Source: Lachnospiraceae bacterium (GTDB lineage Bacteria > Bacillota > Clostridia > Lachnospirales > Lachnospiraceae). Taken from it: DNA of 35,147 nucleotides. The DNA is taken from contig JAFWRC010000196.1 in the NCBI GenBank assembly GCA_017508825.1, positions 1-35,147 on the forward strand, read 5' to 3'. Below, in pieces: positions 18,099-25,294 of the stretch (position 1 is the first letter of the stretch; each line of letters starts with the position of its first letter). The position numbers were made by a program, and so were the translations under genes. The notes under the pieces are model-generated. The model worked only from the letters and a program-made list of their open reading frames with translations, was not told the DNA's origin and ran no database searches.

Positions 18099-18553
18099 TT
18101 GCTCTTCCCTCCCTGGATCTTCGCCAGTTTATCGTAGAAATCTTTTTTATAGCTGCGGTTCATCACCAGTTTTTCGTCGTTTTTCAGATAAATGATCACG
18201 CGCATGTTCAGATCTCCCTGAAGCTTTTTGATCTTATAGATATTGACGACATTCGACTTGCTGATCCGGACGAAACCGCTTTTCTCATATTCCTCCAGCA
18301 GATCCCGCAGTGCTTCTTTGATCTCCACGCACATATCTTTGGTGTAGGCAAATACCTTCTTGTCTACCGCTTCAAAGTAAAAGATATCCGTAACTGCAAC
18401 GGTCACCTTCTTATCTTCATACGTTCCTTCAATATATTTCAGTGTATCCCTAAGACGTTCCAGAACTGCACCCGTCTCCTCATCCATTTGGTCGTAGTGC
18501 AGTTCCAGATAATTTTCTTCCAGGTTTTCTTCTTTGGTCTTTACAAGTTTCAT
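18095..18553 (-). CDS. LytTR-domain transcriptional regulator without receiver domain
   Basis: A 152-residue DNA-binding protein. The C-terminal part (about 52-148) is a LytTR domain: VTVAVTDIFYFEAVDKKVFAY, EIKEALRDLLEEYEKSGFVR, RISKSNVVNIYKIKKL and LVMNRSYKKDFYDKL. The N-terminal 50 residues are not a receiver domain. These stand-alone regulators are commonly encoded with small membrane proteins that control them. A matching 21-bp-spaced direct repeat lies upstream of the operon, so it probably regulates itself. Confidence 0.9.
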   Translation of the reverse strand: MKLVKTKEENLEENYLELHYDQMDEETGAVLERLRDTLKYIEGTYEDKKVTVAVTDIFYFEAVDKKVFAYTKDMCVEIKEALRDLLEEYEKSGFVRISKSNVVNIYKIKKLQGDLNMRVIIYLKNDEKLVMNRSYKKDFYDKLAKIQGGKSK

Positions 18554-18576
18554 TTACTGCTCTTTGTAACTGCTTT

Positions 18577-18987
18577 TTATGCAGTCACTCTTTTGCTCCC
18601 TTTGATTTTGCCCGCGATCAGTACGATGACCGTTACCACTGCATATCCCATGGTGTAGCAGATGAAGATGTCTCTGTATGCGGATTTTGCAAGTTCTGCA
18701 GTCAGGCCTCTCAAGAACACATAACCGAATACGAGAAGCATCGTCGGTACATATACGATCAGGGTCTTTAATGCGAAATTCTTTACCTTGATATATTTGA
18801 TCAGTGCATAAGCAACCGTTACGATCATTACCAGTATTGCTCTGTCCAGTTCGTGCCAGTTGCCGGCCGGATCTTCAAATATGCCCTGTGCCAGATATAA
18901 GATGCTGTTGGTGATCGTTGCGATCGTATACAGCCCGAAGTACAACAGCAGTGTTCCTTTTACATTCTCATTCCATACGTTTTTCAT
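18577..18987 (-). CDS. Small membrane protein, DUF6608-like
   Basis: A 136-residue protein with four membrane segments (about 12-32, 47-66, 72-92, 107-128). Its layout parallels the DUF3021 protein of the same operon, including a YRDIFI motif just before the last segment in both. Such proteins sit with LytTR regulators in Lachnospiraceae; I assign DUF6608 from memory of that context with moderate confidence. GGAGG lies nine bases before the ATG. First gene of the operon. Confidence 0.65.
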   Translation of the reverse strand: MKNVWNENVKGTLLLYFGLYTIATITNSILYLAQGIFEDPAGNWHELDRAILVMIVTVAYALIKYIKVKNFALKTLIVYVPTMLLVFGYVFLRGLTAELAKSAYRDIFICYTMGYAVVTVIVLIAGKIKGSKRVTA

Positions 18988-19029
18988 TGTTTTCTTCCTC
19001 CGATTTGTTTGTTTTTTCCTTACAAACGC

Positions 19030-19058
19030 ATCATACTCAAAAGGAAGTCCTTACGCAA
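19030..19058 (-). promoter_or_regulatory. Promoter of the LytTR operon
   Basis: On the minus strand TTGCGT (19058-19053), a 17-bp spacer and TATGAT (19035-19030) lie about 43 bp before the first start codon. The poor -35 fits a promoter needing the activator bound just upstream. Confidence 0.65.
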
Positions 19059-19070
19059 TGGAATCGCTGC

Positions 19071-19101
19071 TAAGTTGCAACTCAGACGGAGTAAGTTGCA
19101 A
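19071..19101. promoter_or_regulatory. LytTR-type operator (two direct repeats, 21 bp apart)
   Basis: TAAGTTGCAA occurs at 19071-19080 and again at 19092-19101, exactly 21 bp apart, that is two helical turns. LytTR domains bind pairs of about 9-bp direct repeats with this spacing. The pair ends 13 bp upstream of the -35, the normal activator position. Confidence 0.75.
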
Positions 19102-19144
19102 TTTTGCCACCTCATCTCCTCAAAAAAGGCAAGATATGGTTATT

Positions 19145-19786
19145 CTATTCAGCTAAAGAAATGATCTCAGACAGCTCCCTTACGACCAGGTCGCAGTACT
19201 GTAGATCCTCCTCCGTCGGCTGTGTGAGGTCGGGGATCATCACCGTAAAGCAGCCGGCAGCCTTGGCGCTGCGGATGCCGTTGGGGGAGTCCTCGATCGC
19301 GACAGCCTCCTCCGGGGCACAGCCCGCGATCCTCTGCGCTTCCAGATAGACATCCGGGAACGGTTTTCCCCTCGAAATGGTTTTGGTAGAGATCACCAGC
19401 GCCGGATCGATCTCCAGTCCTGCGTCCTTCTTGTAGCGCTCCACCCGGGATAACGGAGAGGCTGTCACGATAAAATACCGGATGTTCTTTTCCGCCATCT
19501 CCCGAAGCAGTTCTGCCGCCCCTGCTTTTGCCTGTATCTTATGGTCATCACGATACGCTTCCATCAGCGCTTTTCTGGTCTCGCGCACGGTATCATAGAT
19601 ATCCGATCCGTAGCGCTTTTCAAACCAGGCTCTCGACAGCGATGCATCCAGGCTGCGTAATGCCAGCGCTTCTTCTTCCTGCATCTCATAGCCGCACTTT
19701 ACGACTGCTTCCATCCAGAAACGCCGGTACAGCGGTTCCGTATCCAATAATACGCCGTCCAGATCAAAAAATAAAGTTCTGCCCAC
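19145..19786 (-). CDS. HAD-superfamily phosphatase (phosphoglucomutase/phosphatase-like)
   Basis: A 213-residue soluble HAD hydrolase. Motif I is LFFDLDGVLLD with the nucleophile Asp8 and Asp10; motif II Thr lies in FIVTASPLSR; motif III Lys is in SRGKPFPDVYL; motif IV is AIEDSPNG. A helical cap lies between motif I and II, as in beta-phosphoglucomutase-like enzymes. I chose the GTG at 19786: AAAGGAG is seven bases upstream and it lies one base after the GNAT stop. An ATG at 19804 would overlap that gene and has no good site. The substrate, probably a phosphorylated sugar, is unknown. Confidence 0.85.
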   Translation of the reverse strand: MGRTLFFDLDGVLLDTEPLYRRFWMEAVVKCGYEMQEEEALALRSLDASLSRAWFEKRYGSDIYDTVRETRKALMEAYRDDHKIQAKAGAAELLREMAEKNIRYFIVTASPLSRVERYKKDAGLEIDPALVISTKTISRGKPFPDVYLEAQRIAGCAPEEAVAIEDSPNGIRSAKAAGCFTVMIPDLTQPTEEDLQYCDLVVRELSEIISLAE

Positions 19787-19787
19787 G

Positions 19788-20273
19788 TCAAAGCTCCTTT
19801 TCATAACACCAGAAATCCTGGTCATACATATGGCATTCCCCGACATTGCGGAAAGCAAACGCCGCATAAGACCGGATCGCTTTGGTATTCAACTTATTCA
19901 CCAGAAAATGAATGCCGCGATATCCCCGGCATTTCAACTCGTCCATGCCGTATTGCAGCATGATCCGTGCAATGCCCCGGTTCTGCAGATCGGGATGCAC
20001 CGCAAGCCTTGCCAGTTCACCCGAGGGTGCCAGATCCGCATCCCAGCATGGCAGCCTGTCTACATCCTCATCTTCTTCCAGTGATATTGCTGCCTTTATG
20101 CTTCCATCCGTTTTCATCACAAACAAAGCATCCCGGGACAGATCAAAATCGATCGTCTCATCCGAAGGATAACCTTCCCCCCACGGGCAGAACTCCCGTC
20201 CGAACTGCATCTTATAAAGAGACAGGATCTCGCTCCTGTCTCCCTCTGTTGCTCTTACAATACTGTATTCCAT
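19788..20273 (-). CDS. GNAT family N-acetyltransferase
   Basis: About 161 residues, beginning MEYSIVRATEGDRSEILSLY. The acetyl-CoA binding motif A is clear (ELARLAVHPDLQNRGIARIM, with the Q/R-x-x-G-x-G/A loop as QNRGIA), followed by RGIHFLVNKLNTKAIRSYAAFAF, the usual motif B. I prefer the ATG at 20273, six bases after a GGGG; the ATG at 20279 is an alternative, and longer starts overlap the upstream gene. It sits between a small cysteine-containing protein and a HAD phosphatase. Substrate unknown. Confidence 0.85.
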   Translation of the reverse strand: MEYSIVRATEGDRSEILSLYKMQFGREFCPWGEGYPSDETIDFDLSRDALFVMKTDGSIKAAISLEEDEDVDRLPCWDADLAPSGELARLAVHPDLQNRGIARIMLQYGMDELKCRGYRGIHFLVNKLNTKAIRSYAAFAFRNVGECHMYDQDFWCYEKEL

Positions 20274-20289
20274 AAGCATCCCCGCGTTA

Positions 20290-20520
20290 TTACGAAACGT
20301 ATCCGCAGCTGCTCTTTGTCGGACCGTCGTCACCGGATTCATAGTTTGCCTTGAAAGACATATTGATGTCCCGGATTTCTCGCTTCCCGTCGATATAGTC
20401 CTGGTACATCTCCGCCAGCCCGCTGGCGCAGCCGTCGCATGCCCCATTCACATTTCCGATGGATTCCGCAACGATGCGTTCACGTTCTTCCCTGGTGGTA
20501 TCTTTGATCAAAATACTCAT
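20290..20520 (-). CDS. Small conserved protein with CxxC, 76 aa
   Basis: A 76-residue protein beginning MSILIKDTTREERERIVAES with a Cys pair (CDGC, residues 28-31) and a C-terminal SSCGY. I recall homologues in Clostridia that databases sometimes mislabel as PurH; nothing here supports purine synthesis. The cysteines suggest metal or redox binding, which is inference. AAGGAG precedes the ATG. First gene of the small-protein/GNAT/HAD operon. Confidence 0.7.
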   Translation of the reverse strand: MSILIKDTTREERERIVAESIGNVNGACDGCASGLAEMYQDYIDGKREIRDINMSFKANYESGDDGPTKSSCGYVS

Positions 20521-20575
20521 AGGTATATCTCCTTACAATATTCTATTTTAGATTTTTGGTCGCTTTACCATTTTT

Positions 20576-21865
20576 CTAAAGCTTATCCGGATCGGAGTAT
20601 TTGTAACCCTTCAGTTTACGCCCGAAGATCAGGCACATTCCCGTTCCGATCAGACCAAGGATGAACAGCATCAATGCAGCACCGGATCCTTTTCCGCTGC
20701 CGAACAGAAAGCTCAGCCACTCACTGCTGCTGCCGGTCATAATCGGCTCACACACTTTATCCACCATAAATCCGCCGAAGGTAAGCCCGATCGGGATCGT
20801 AAAAAACTGAAGCGTATTCCGGCAGGCATATACTCTTCCCATCAAGGCGGCAGGAATGGTATTCTTCATGATCACATTCTGGTTGGTGCTCATCACCGGA
20901 ACGAACACCCATCCCAGGAATTGACCGATGCACCAAAGCAGCGGACTCCGTGAAAAGGCCAACAGATAATTTTCCGTACCGAGTGAAAAAAGCATCGACA
21001 GATAGATGACTCTGACCCGGTCCTTTGGCTTTGGCATGACCGTTGCAAGGATGCTCCCGGCTACCATTGCGATCCCGGAGAAAGATGTCACGATGCCCAG
21101 CACATAGTTTCCGCCTCTCGGATTCGGAATGATATACGCCGGAAGGACTGCGTCAAAAGCAGATGCCACAAAATTCACACCGGCCATAAAGAGGATCACA
21201 TACAGGATCATGGGATTCTCTTTTAGATACAGGATGCCCTCCTTTGCCAGTTGCAGAACCCCTTCCGTTTCCCTGTCTTCCGACGGGATCTCCGGGATCC
21301 TGACAAATACTGCAAGTGTGATAAATGCGATCCCAAACGTAACCAGATCGACCGCAATTGCCGCGTCCAGCCCTGCGATACCGTAGATTGCGGATGCAAT
21401 GACCGGATTACCGATGGTCACAAGCGACCTGGATAACGACTGCAGACCTTCCGTCTTCTGATATTGCTCCCCGGGTGTCACCAAAGTATAGGCAACTTCC
21501 GAAGCCGGCTGTTGCACCGTATTCATCAGACCCGAGATGGCATTGATCAGATACAGATGCCATACACACAGCAAATCCGCTTTGTACAGAACAAATACCG
21601 CGATCGTCGTCAGCGCCGCCAGCAGATCACATACCAGCATCGTTTTCTTTTTATCAAACTTATCCGATATCGCCCCGGCAAATATGCTCATAACGATATA
21701 TGGCACATAAGTACAGATCCGCAGCGCTGCCGTACTGAGCGCCGATCCGGTCTTTTCATACAGCCACAGTGTCAGCGCAAATGCCGTAATGGCGCTTCCG
21801 AGCTGCGACAGACTCTGCGTACTCCAAAGCAGATAAAAATCTCTTAATTCACTTTTCTTATTCAT
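20576..21865 (-). CDS. MFS drug exporter (DHA3/MefA-like)
   Basis: A 429-residue transporter with about 12 membrane segments. It begins NKKSELRDFYLLWSTQSLSQLGSAITAFALTLW, shows the loop 2-3 motif GAISDKFDKKKTML and ends with a short charged tail. This pattern fits the MefA/DHA3 branch, which includes macrolide exporters. It has an unusual 185-nt leader with a leader peptide and a hairpin that buries its AAAAGGAG site, strongly suggesting drug-inducible translation. The exported compound cannot be read from the sequence. Confidence 0.88.
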   Translation of the reverse strand: MNKKSELRDFYLLWSTQSLSQLGSAITAFALTLWLYEKTGSALSTAALRICTYVPYIVMSIFAGAISDKFDKKKTMLVCDLLAALTTIAVFVLYKADLLCVWHLYLINAISGLMNTVQQPASEVAYTLVTPGEQYQKTEGLQSLSRSLVTIGNPVIASAIYGIAGLDAAIAVDLVTFGIAFITLAVFVRIPEIPSEDRETEGVLQLAKEGILYLKENPMILYVILFMAGVNFVASAFDAVLPAYIIPNPRGGNYVLGIVTSFSGIAMVAGSILATVMPKPKDRVRVIYLSMLFSLGTENYLLAFSRSPLLWCIGQFLGWVFVPVMSTNQNVIMKNTIPAALMGRVYACRNTLQFFTIPIGLTFGGFMVDKVCEPIMTGSSSEWLSFLFGSGKGSGAALMLFILGLIGTGMCLIFGRKLKGYKYSDPDKL

Positions 21866-21869
21866 TTTT

Positions 21870-21987
21870 CTTTGCTCCTTTTATCAAGTAATTATTTATG
21901 CATAAAGAGCAAAGTCTGAGGATTCACTTATCGTAACTGTTCTGAACAGTTACCCTTTATCCTCCATACAGTCTCCTCAGGCTCTGC
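21870..21987 (-). promoter_or_regulatory. Translational attenuator of the MFS gene
   Basis: In mRNA orientation, CTTTGCTC..TTTAT (21914-21902) pairs with ATAAAAGGAGCAAAG (21884-21870) and buries the exporter's Shine-Dalgarno site. A competing pairing joins GCAGAGCCTGAGGA (21987-21974), the end of the leader ORF, to TCCTCAGACTTTGC (21922-21909) with one mismatch and one G-U pair. The two share bases 21909-21914, so they are mutually exclusive. A perfect hairpin (21933-21953) lies between them. No T-run follows, so control should be translational. Confidence 0.65.
21933..21953. repeat. Perfect palindrome GTAACTGTTC-T-GAACAGTTAC
   Basis: Ten-base arms surround one base inside the MFS leader. 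The same arms, with one change, flank the stem-loop at 30866-30913. It can fold as an RNA hairpin or act as a DNA operator. Confidence 0.7.
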
Positions 21988-22015
21988 ATGGAGCATCTGC
22001 AATACAACGTTTCAT
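21977..22015 (-). CDS. Leader peptide of the MFS attenuator, 12 aa
   Basis: An ATG-TGA frame encodes MKRCIADAPCRA. AGGAG lies seven bases before the ATG. Its last codons and stop overlap the segment that can compete with the Shine-Dalgarno-sequestering hairpin, the arrangement of inducible antibiotic-resistance leaders. Whether it stalls ribosomes is not shown. Confidence 0.6.
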   Translation of the reverse strand: MKRCIADAPCRA

Positions 22016-22056
22016 TTCGTTTTCTCCTGAAATTCTTTCATGTTCTGTTGATCTGT

Positions 22057-22065
22057 ATTATATCA
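22057..22065 (-). promoter_or_regulatory. Extended -10 promoter of the MFS gene
   Basis: TGATATAAT on the minus strand (TG at 22065-22064, TATAAT at 22062-22057) forms an extended -10 box overlapping the 3' end of the upstream membrane-protein gene. No good -35 is visible. It would give a leader of about 185 nt. Confidence 0.5.
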
Positions 22066-22536
22066 TAGCTTTATGATCTGCATGATCCCGGACAATATCG
22101 CTGCCAGTATCGGATATCCGATGCAGGTACCTGTCCATTTTTTGACCTTTGTTCTTACAGGAATATAAGGTCTTAAATCCTCTGTCCCGGGAATGATCCA
22201 TGCTTTGGTGTGTCCCACCCACCATTCATCGATAAAAAGCCGGTCAAACAGATTGGCGATCATATATATTCCCAGAAGCTGTAAAAATCCATTCACACCA
22301 TTATATAAATATACCACTGCCGGAATAACTGTCAATTGAGGTATGAAAAGAGCAAGTCCCGAGATCGCGGATATCTTTTTGATCTTTTCAACTGTGGTCA
22401 GTCCCAGTTCAACGACCCTGTCCTTCACATCCTGCTCATAAAACACAACCAGCCCCACCGGGCCGTTTGCAATACCTGCCACACAGATCAGCAGCAGCCA
22501 GAAGCTCAAAAGCAATCCTTCAAATATTACAAGCAT
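22063..22536 (-). CDS. Conserved membrane protein, 157 aa, TetR-linked
   Basis: Four probable membrane segments (about 3-30, 55-77, 80-97, 135-155). A conserved-looking loop, DEWWVGHTKAWIIPGTEDLRP, lies between segments 3 and 4, and VVELGLTTVEKIKK lies after the first. I recognise the pattern from uncharacterised Clostridia proteins but know no function. It starts 8 bp after the TetR stop, with its ribosome-binding site in the end of that gene, so it is the probable TetR target. Confidence 0.7.
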   Translation of the reverse strand: MLVIFEGLLLSFWLLLICVAGIANGPVGLVVFYEQDVKDRVVELGLTTVEKIKKISAISGLALFIPQLTVIPAVVYLYNGVNGFLQLLGIYMIANLFDRLFIDEWWVGHTKAWIIPGTEDLRPYIPVRTKVKKWTGTCIGYPILAAILSGIMQIIKL

Positions 22537-22544
22537 AATGATCC

Positions 22545-23126
22545 TTACTCCTTCATATAACGATAGATCGTGTCAAAGATCAGGTCCACATTCCTCTCCA
22601 AAGATTCCTCGAAGAAGGTCTCCCTGTTCTGATATATCGCGTAAATGGACTTGATGAAGTTTATCACGATCCCGGGATCTATATCCTTACGAACACCGCT
22701 TATATGCGGCATGATTTTATTAAGGCGTTCCGTATCCCCGTCTCTTTCAAAAAATGCATCTCCGGCAAGGTGCGTCTTAAGCCATACCCAGTCTTCCAGC
22801 TTTATTCTGAGAAGAAAATTATTCTCCGGCCTGAAACAGTCACGGTACAGATCCAGAAATACCTTTATTTCGATGGTTCCGTCCGTTGTAAGCTTCGGCA
22901 TCAGACTTCTCATTAACCGTTCTTCCGTCTCAGCGATCAGGGCCTTAGCAAAACTTTCCTTGGAATCATAGAAAATATAAAAGGATCCGACCGCAACCCC
23001 TGCAGCTTTCGTTATCCTGGAGATCGTCATCCTCTTAAATCCGATTGCGCCGCTCAGTTCCAATCCGGCTTCTATTAACTTCCCCTGTATCTCATCTTTC
23101 TGTTCCTGTGTAAAAGCAACCGCCAT
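22545..23126 (-). CDS. TetR family transcriptional regulator
   Basis: A 193-residue regulator. The N-terminal helix-turn-helix covers about residues 10-55 (GAIGFKRMTISRITKAAGVAVGSFYIFYDSKESFAKAL). The C-terminal ligand domain is unremarkable. AAGGG lies eight bases before the ATG. Inverted and direct repeats around its own promoter suggest autorepression together with the downstream membrane protein. Confidence 0.92.
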   Translation of the reverse strand: MAVAFTQEQKDEIQGKLIEAGLELSGAIGFKRMTISRITKAAGVAVGSFYIFYDSKESFAKALIAETEERLMRSLMPKLTTDGTIEIKVFLDLYRDCFRPENNFLLRIKLEDWVWLKTHLAGDAFFERDGDTERLNKIMPHISGVRKDIDPGIVINFIKSIYAIYQNRETFFEESLERNVDLIFDTIYRYMKE

Positions 23127-23139
23127 AATAATTCCCTTC

Positions 23140-23204
23140 TATGAATATTTACTCTTGTCTATTCATACGAATATTATCATATAAATATTCATACGTCAAG
23201 ACAA
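23140..23204 (-). promoter_or_regulatory. TetR promoter and probable operator
   Basis: TTGTCT (23204-23199), 17 bp and TATGAT (23181-23176) form the promoter on the minus strand. TATGAATATT (23140-23149) and AATATTCATA (23184-23193) are perfect inverted repeats around the start region, and TATTCATACG is directly repeated at 23160 and 23186. The sites overlap the -10 and transcription start, as expected for a TetR autorepressor. Confidence 0.6.
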
Positions 23205-23237
23205 CTGTTCAAAGGACCATAACTTTACAGAATAATT

Positions 23238-23284
23238 TCAACCTTTCTTAATCTGACAAAAAATCCAAGATTAAGAAAGGTTGA
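23238..23284. repeat. 47-bp palindrome (17-bp arms, 13-nt loop)
   Basis: Perfect 17-base arms at 23238-23254 and 23268-23284 surround a 13-base loop. It lies 12 bp after the serine-hydrolase stop and about 34 bp upstream of the TetR -35. No T-run follows on either strand, so it is not a standard intrinsic terminator, although it could protect an mRNA 3' end. It shares geometry, loop motif and inner stem bases with the element at 33918-33964. Confidence 0.75.
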
Positions 23285-23296
23285 CCATATCATTAA

Positions 23297-25285
23297 CTAC
23301 CGTATTTCAAATACATCTCCCGATTGTCCGAGGAACAGCACCCTGCCGCCTTTTGGTGTGGGGATCACGTTTCCTGCATCCTTCACATGGGAAGAATAGA
23401 TCATTTCATCAAACCGGTTGAAAACGATCACTGCGCTGTTTTCCGGTCTTTCGATCGTCAGCGGAGTGTTTGCCAGATTGTCGGAGATATCATACCAGCC
23501 CGCAGTCTCTTTCAATTCAACACTCGTATCCGATATACCCAGTTCCGGAATACCATCTGCGGATACATAACGCTGTCCTGTACTGGTATCGATCACCGTT
23601 CTGCCGTTTTCATCCGTACCCACCGTTACATCCATCAGGTCTCTGCTGGATGAGGAAGGCATATTCTTGGGAGATATGAGATGTTCACCATCCGCCATTT
23701 CCATCAGGAAATCCACACCTCTGCCTGTTAAAAAAGCATATCCGTCAAGCTCATCGATCACTGAAATCCGTGCAATACCCGTATCCTCATAATGCTGCGA
23801 TGAATACTTGTCGCTCACGAGCAAAAAGTCATTTCTGTCATAGGCTCTGTATCCGTCCGTTACATCACCGCTCACTTCCTTTTGCTCTATCCTCTGTCCC
23901 GAATAAGTCTTTTTATTAATGGTACCGATCCCGGGGTAGGTGCGACCGCCGGACTGTCGGATAAATGTCCCGTCTGCATTCTTCTCAAAGGACAGACGGC
24001 TGCTGCCCCCTGCATATAACCGCTTATCGAATCCGCTTTCCTCTACCTCATAGGCAAGTTCCGCAAAATCTCCGTCGGCTGTATAAACATAATCCGTATA
24101 TGTAGTTTTACGTGAAGAGATCTTTTCGATGTGAAGGTATCTCCCCTCCGGAAAAGAGATCCTGCAGAGCGTGTCACCTTCTCCCAAGGTCATAACATAC
24201 CAGCCTGCATAGTCATTATATTCCTCAGGGATATTCTCAATGATCGTACAATCCGGTTGTCCCGGTTCCTCAATCATAATACCCCTTTCCTCTAAGACTA
24301 CATCCATAAGAGTCTGTGCAACCAGATCGTTGATCGCGCTGCTTCCGCCATTTGAAAGTACCGCTATACTGATCTGTTCGTCCGGAGCTACCATTAGAAA
24401 GGCATGATCCATGCTCACATCACCACCCTTGCCGACCACCTTCACACCCTGCTGTTCATAGCGGAGCATTTCCGCATAATCCCATCCAAGACCATTTTCA
24501 TCTTCGTATGCATTGTCACTCCTGCGTGTCGCCATACCTTCCTTTGCAGCATCCGAAAGAAGCGTGTCATCGCCTGTAAAAAAGGATGCCCCGAATACCG
24601 CCGTATCGGAAGCTGTCGCGTAGATTCCGCCATCCCCAAGACACATGCAATAGCAGGTATCCAGACGCAGATTTCCGACAGAAAACGAAGGCACCAGCAT
24701 ATCCGAACCTAACAGATCTACCGGGGTACCCGTATGCATCACGCCCAGTGCATCCGATATGTTTTCTCTGACATATTCGGTATAACTCATACCCGTAACG
24801 TTTTCTACGATGATCTCCAACAGCCCAAAGCCGTCATTACAGTAGGCTGCGTATTTCCCCGGATCGTTTCGCAGACGTTGTTTTGAAAGCTGCTCCAGCA
24901 GATTGTCATGATGGGATCCATCATTGTCATCATAAAGATCACTGTTGATCCCTACCGAACCCAAGATCCCGGAAGTATGATCCATAAGCATACGCACCGT
25001 AATGTCCCTGTACCGATCATCTGCCATGGTAAAGTCGGGGATATATTCCGTGACCGGCGTATCCGGTTCCACCAGTCCCTGGTCAACGAGCTGCATGACA
25101 GCGGCAGTGGAATAGATCTTGCTTACCGATCCCACACAATAGATATATTCATTGTCACTTACCACCGGATCCGAAAATACTGTATTGATCATTGCTTCCG
25201 GACTGCCGGTCTTTTTTTCTTCGGATGCACTGCCACAGCCGCTCAGCATCAGCAGCGCCATAAATGCGATCATTGTTTTTTTCAT
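23297..25285 (-). CDS. Serine hydrolase lipoprotein (beta-lactamase/PBP4* family) with shortened N-terminus
   Basis: A 662-residue exported lipoprotein: signal ending LMLSGC (Cys17). The penicillin-binding fold is recognised by S53-V-S-K56 (SxxK), Y147-C-N149 (YxN) and GKGGDV as a KTG-like third motif. A C-terminal region of about 300 residues follows. In this family the SxxK Ser normally lies after 60-80 residues containing two beta strands; here only about 35 residues separate the lipidated Cys from it, so the N-terminal part of the fold appears missing. It starts 9 bp after the FtsX permease gene with AAGGAGAGG as ribosome-binding site, so it belongs to the ABC operon. Esterase or peptidase function is inferred. 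Confidence 0.85.
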   Translation of the reverse strand: MKKTMIAFMALLMLSGCGSASEEKKTGSPEAMINTVFSDPVVSDNEYIYCVGSVSKIYSTAAVMQLVDQGLVEPDTPVTEYIPDFTMADDRYRDITVRMLMDHTSGILGSVGINSDLYDDNDGSHHDNLLEQLSKQRLRNDPGKYAAYCNDGFGLLEIIVENVTGMSYTEYVRENISDALGVMHTGTPVDLLGSDMLVPSFSVGNLRLDTCYCMCLGDGGIYATASDTAVFGASFFTGDDTLLSDAAKEGMATRRSDNAYEDENGLGWDYAEMLRYEQQGVKVVGKGGDVSMDHAFLMVAPDEQISIAVLSNGGSSAINDLVAQTLMDVVLEERGIMIEEPGQPDCTIIENIPEEYNDYAGWYVMTLGEGDTLCRISFPEGRYLHIEKISSRKTTYTDYVYTADGDFAELAYEVEESGFDKRLYAGGSSRLSFEKNADGTFIRQSGGRTYPGIGTINKKTYSGQRIEQKEVSGDVTDGYRAYDRNDFLLVSDKYSSQHYEDTGIARISVIDELDGYAFLTGRGVDFLMEMADGEHLISPKNMPSSSSRDLMDVTVGTDENGRTVIDTSTGQRYVSADGIPELGISDTSVELKETAGWYDISDNLANTPLTIERPENSAVIVFNRFDEMIYSSHVKDAGNVIPTPKGGRVLFLGQSGDVFEIR

Positions 25286-25294
25286 AACCTCTCC

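Noticed and set aside
23238-23284. Intrinsic terminator of the serine-hydrolase operon
   Set aside because: Stem is perfect and in the right place, but no T-run follows it on the minus strand. Kept as a palindromic element.
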